Shown: piece by piece, positions 62,523-64,000 of the stretch
Layout: each line of letters opens with the position of its first letter
How positions within the stretch are numbered: position 1 is the stretch's first letter
NCBI RefSeq assembly: GCF_900111565.1
Contig: NZ_FOIK01000001.1
Coordinates: 1,581,309 to 1,645,308, forward strand
DNA from: Paenibacillus sp. NFR01
GTDB taxonomy: Bacteria > Bacillota > Bacilli > Paenibacillales > Paenibacillaceae
Length of the DNA: 64,000 nucleotides
Direction: 5' to 3'
Made by a program: the position numbers and the translations under genes
Notes under the pieces: model-generated
Told to the model about the DNA's origin: nothing
What the model saw: only the letters and a program-made list of their open reading frames with translations
Database searches by the model: none

Positions 62523-62885
62523 TTACAGCAGCGAAATCGTCAGCAGATTGAACAGCACCAAAGGCAGGATTGCTTGCCCCGGGTTTGGATACGGGTACGG
62601 ATAAGGCGGACGCGGACGCGGCGGTCCGAAGCCCGGGTAAGGGCTGAAAAAACCGCGTGCCGCTTCCTGATCAATGGTGACCAAAAGGTACAAGTGGGTG
62701 GCATCCATCCCGGCCAGCATTCCTTCATGCGTCATGCCGAAAATGTCCTGGACTTTGACCGGGTGATTCAGATAGTTCTTGCAGCTTTGATGCAGCGTCT
62801 CGCGGATTCCGTGCACATGCTGGACGGCCGTAGGATCGGCCTGATAAACGACTGCCGAGGACCGGCTGTCTTGAATATTCGGCAT
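62523..62885 (-). CDS. Small Sm-fold-like protein with hydrophobic tail (paralogue 2)
   Basis: Protein of 120 residues. The middle reads LNHPVKVQDIFGMTHEGMLA and GMDATHLYLLVTIDQ, comparable with the Sm-like part of the gene at 52847-53098. A Pro/Tyr-rich linker (PGFGPPRPRPPYPYPYPNPG) leads to the tail AILPLVLFNLLTISLL. ATG at 62885 lies nine bases after GGAGG; the frame to 62918 has no support. Function unknown. Confidence 0.65.
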   Translation of the reverse strand: MPNIQDSRSSAVVYQADPTAVQHVHGIRETLHQSCKNYLNHPVKVQDIFGMTHEGMLAGMDATHLYLLVTIDQEAARGFFSPYPGFGPPRPRPPYPYPYPNPGQAILPLVLFNLLTISLL

Positions 62886-62966
62886 CTGGGCTAACCTCCG
62901 TTGTCGGTTTTGCTCCATTCTATGCAGATGCCTATCCGGTGGTGATTAGCCTAGACACGGGATTCC

Positions 62967-63806
62967 TTAAAATGCGACGCCGATGCCGCCGACGCCGGCA
63001 TAGGTACCCATGACCGGCCCCATGCTGGAAAATACGATCTCGCGGAACGGATGCTTCTCCAGAATCCGTTCTTTGATCTCAAGCGCGAGCTTCTCGCAAT
63101 TGCTGTGGACGATGGCGATGACCGCCTTGTCGTAATCGTAGTGCTTATGATCGAGCTTGGCGAGCAAGTGGCATAACGCCTTCGGAAGCCCGCGGGTCTT
63201 CTCGACCACCTCTACCGTGCCTTCGTCGCTGATCTTCAGCAGCAGCTTGATGTTCAGTACCGATGCAACAGCTCCGGATACCCGGCTCAGGCGGCCGCCT
63301 TTGATCACGTTTTCAAGCGTATCAAGCGTAAAATAGGCGTTCACCTCATCAATTTGCCGGTGAACCCGCTCAACCAGCTCCTCAAGGCCGATGCCTTCCT
63401 CCGCCCATTTGGCCGCTTTAGCGACGATCAGCGACAAACCGCCGGAGAAATTTTTGGTGTCGATGACTTCCACAACGTTCGGATGTCCTTCTTCTTCGTA
63501 CATTTCTTTGGCGATTCGGGCGGCCTGGTACGTGCTGCTGATATTGGAGGACATGCTAAGCACCAGGATATCCGTTCCCGCTTCAACCTCCGCATATTTC
63601 TCCAGGAACACCTGGGGACTTGGACTGGCGGTCGTCGGCAGCTCCTTGCACGCGCACATTTTGGCATAAAAGGTTTCGGCATCCGTATCTTCAGGCATGC
63701 GTTCATCCTGGAAATGAACCGGAAGATGGACGATGGTTACATTGTATTTTTCCATATATTCAAGGGGCAAGTCGGACCCGCTGTCCGTAATAATCTTGAT
63801 GGGCAT
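62967..63806 (-). CDS. DegV family fatty-acid-binding protein
   Basis: Protein of 279 residues: IKIITDSGSDLPLEYMEKYN, LVLSMSSNISSTYQAARIAK, DTKNFSGGLSLIVAKAAKWA and the C-terminal GPVMGTYAGVGGIGVAF. DegV/FakB proteins bind fatty acids and present them to the FakA kinase. FakA (DAK2, yloV-like) is not visible here unless it is the partial gene at the right edge. Confidence 0.93.
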   Translation of the reverse strand: MPIKIITDSGSDLPLEYMEKYNVTIVHLPVHFQDERMPEDTDAETFYAKMCACKELPTTASPSPQVFLEKYAEVEAGTDILVLSMSSNISSTYQAARIAKEMYEEEGHPNVVEVIDTKNFSGGLSLIVAKAAKWAEEGIGLEELVERVHRQIDEVNAYFTLDTLENVIKGGRLSRVSGAVASVLNIKLLLKISDEGTVEVVEKTRGLPKALCHLLAKLDHKHYDYDKAVIAIVHSNCEKLALEIKERILEKHPFREIVFSSMGPVMGTYAGVGGIGVAF

Positions 63807-63916
63807 CGTGATGCACTCCTTTCGATTCTACTCTATTGTAGCCCGTTACCCGCAAAACAATAGTACTCTTTATAACTTGTCAAAATCCAGGTTTTATGCT
63901 TCTCCCGAATAACGAA

Positions 63917-63943
63917 AAAACAGCCCTGTAAAAGGGCTGTTTT
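63917..63943 (-). terminator. Terminator of right-edge gene
   Basis: Arms aaaacagccct (63917-63927) and agggctgtttt (63933-63943); on the minus strand six T follow. It lies 23 bases after the stop of the partial gene. Confidence 0.9.
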
Positions 63944-63965
63944 CAGGAACAAATCTCTGCCAAAT

Positions 63966-64000
63966 CTAGATATTCAGGTTCTTCATGCCGGCTTCCGGAT
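63966..64000 (-). CDS. 3' end of an unidentified gene
   Basis: The minus frame ends PEAGMKNLNI then TAG at 63966-63968, right before a good terminator. Only about ten residues are visible, too few to identify. The terminator makes a real gene end here likely. Confidence 0.45.
   Translation of the reverse strand, partial: PEAGMKNLNI

Overview
The window is a contiguous stretch of a moderately GC-rich Firmicutes chromosome, most like Paenibacillus or a close relative. I infer this from gene order and protein features (CheC/CheD/FliY chemotaxis type, SigD, FlhF/FlhG, SwrB-like protein, Spo0A-type boxes, RimM-TrmD-L19 neighbourhood, leader-regulated ribosomal genes). No 16S gene is present, so genus is not proven. 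Nearly all genes lie on the minus strand and should be read from right to left. No insertion sequence, prophage or CRISPR array was seen.

Right part (64000 to about 50000): the 3' end of an unidentified gene, a DegV lipid-binding protein, a short plus-strand block (beta-carbonic anhydrase, a secreted/membrane protein, a YxcD-like DUF2653 protein), an M32 carboxypeptidase with a TrhA/hemolysin-III membrane protein, then the SRP/ribosome operon ylxM-ffh-rpsP-khpA-rimM-trmD. Next come an unassigned structured RNA, a tRNA-Pro(GGG), several small proteins, a cell-surface lipoprotein, rplS with its leader RNA, lepB and rbgA.

Middle part (50000 to 32400): rnhB, a FliK-like/FlhB-C-like gene pair (ylqG/ylqH type), yraN, a small zinc-ribbon protein, comM, the divergent ohr/ohrR peroxide module, sucC-sucD, then dprA-topA-trmFO-hslV-hslU. 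Compared with Bacillus subtilis, xerC (codV) and codY are missing from this otherwise conserved order.

Left part (32050 to 400): one uninterrupted fla/che operon of about 31.6 kb: flgB-flgC-fliE-fliF-fliG-fliH-fliI-fliJ-motE(ylxF)-fliK-flgD-TIGR02530-flgE-flbD-fliL-fliM-fliY-cheY-fliO-fliP-fliQ-fliR-flhB-flhA-flhF-flhG-cheB-cheA-cheW-cheC-cheD-membrane protein-sigD-fapA-small protein-swrB-like-mltG-like. It builds the basal body, rod, hook and export gate, then the chemotaxis signalling core, and ends with the sigma factor for late flagellar genes. rpsB follows with its own promoter and leaves the window at base 1.

The most interesting items are four Spo0A-box-like sites upstream of flgB, the FliK/FlhB-C pair outside the flagellar operon, an unassigned RNA at about 53835-53992 with a short reading frame, and two small proteins with the same unusual architecture and near-identical hydrophobic tails (52847-53098 and 62523-62885).
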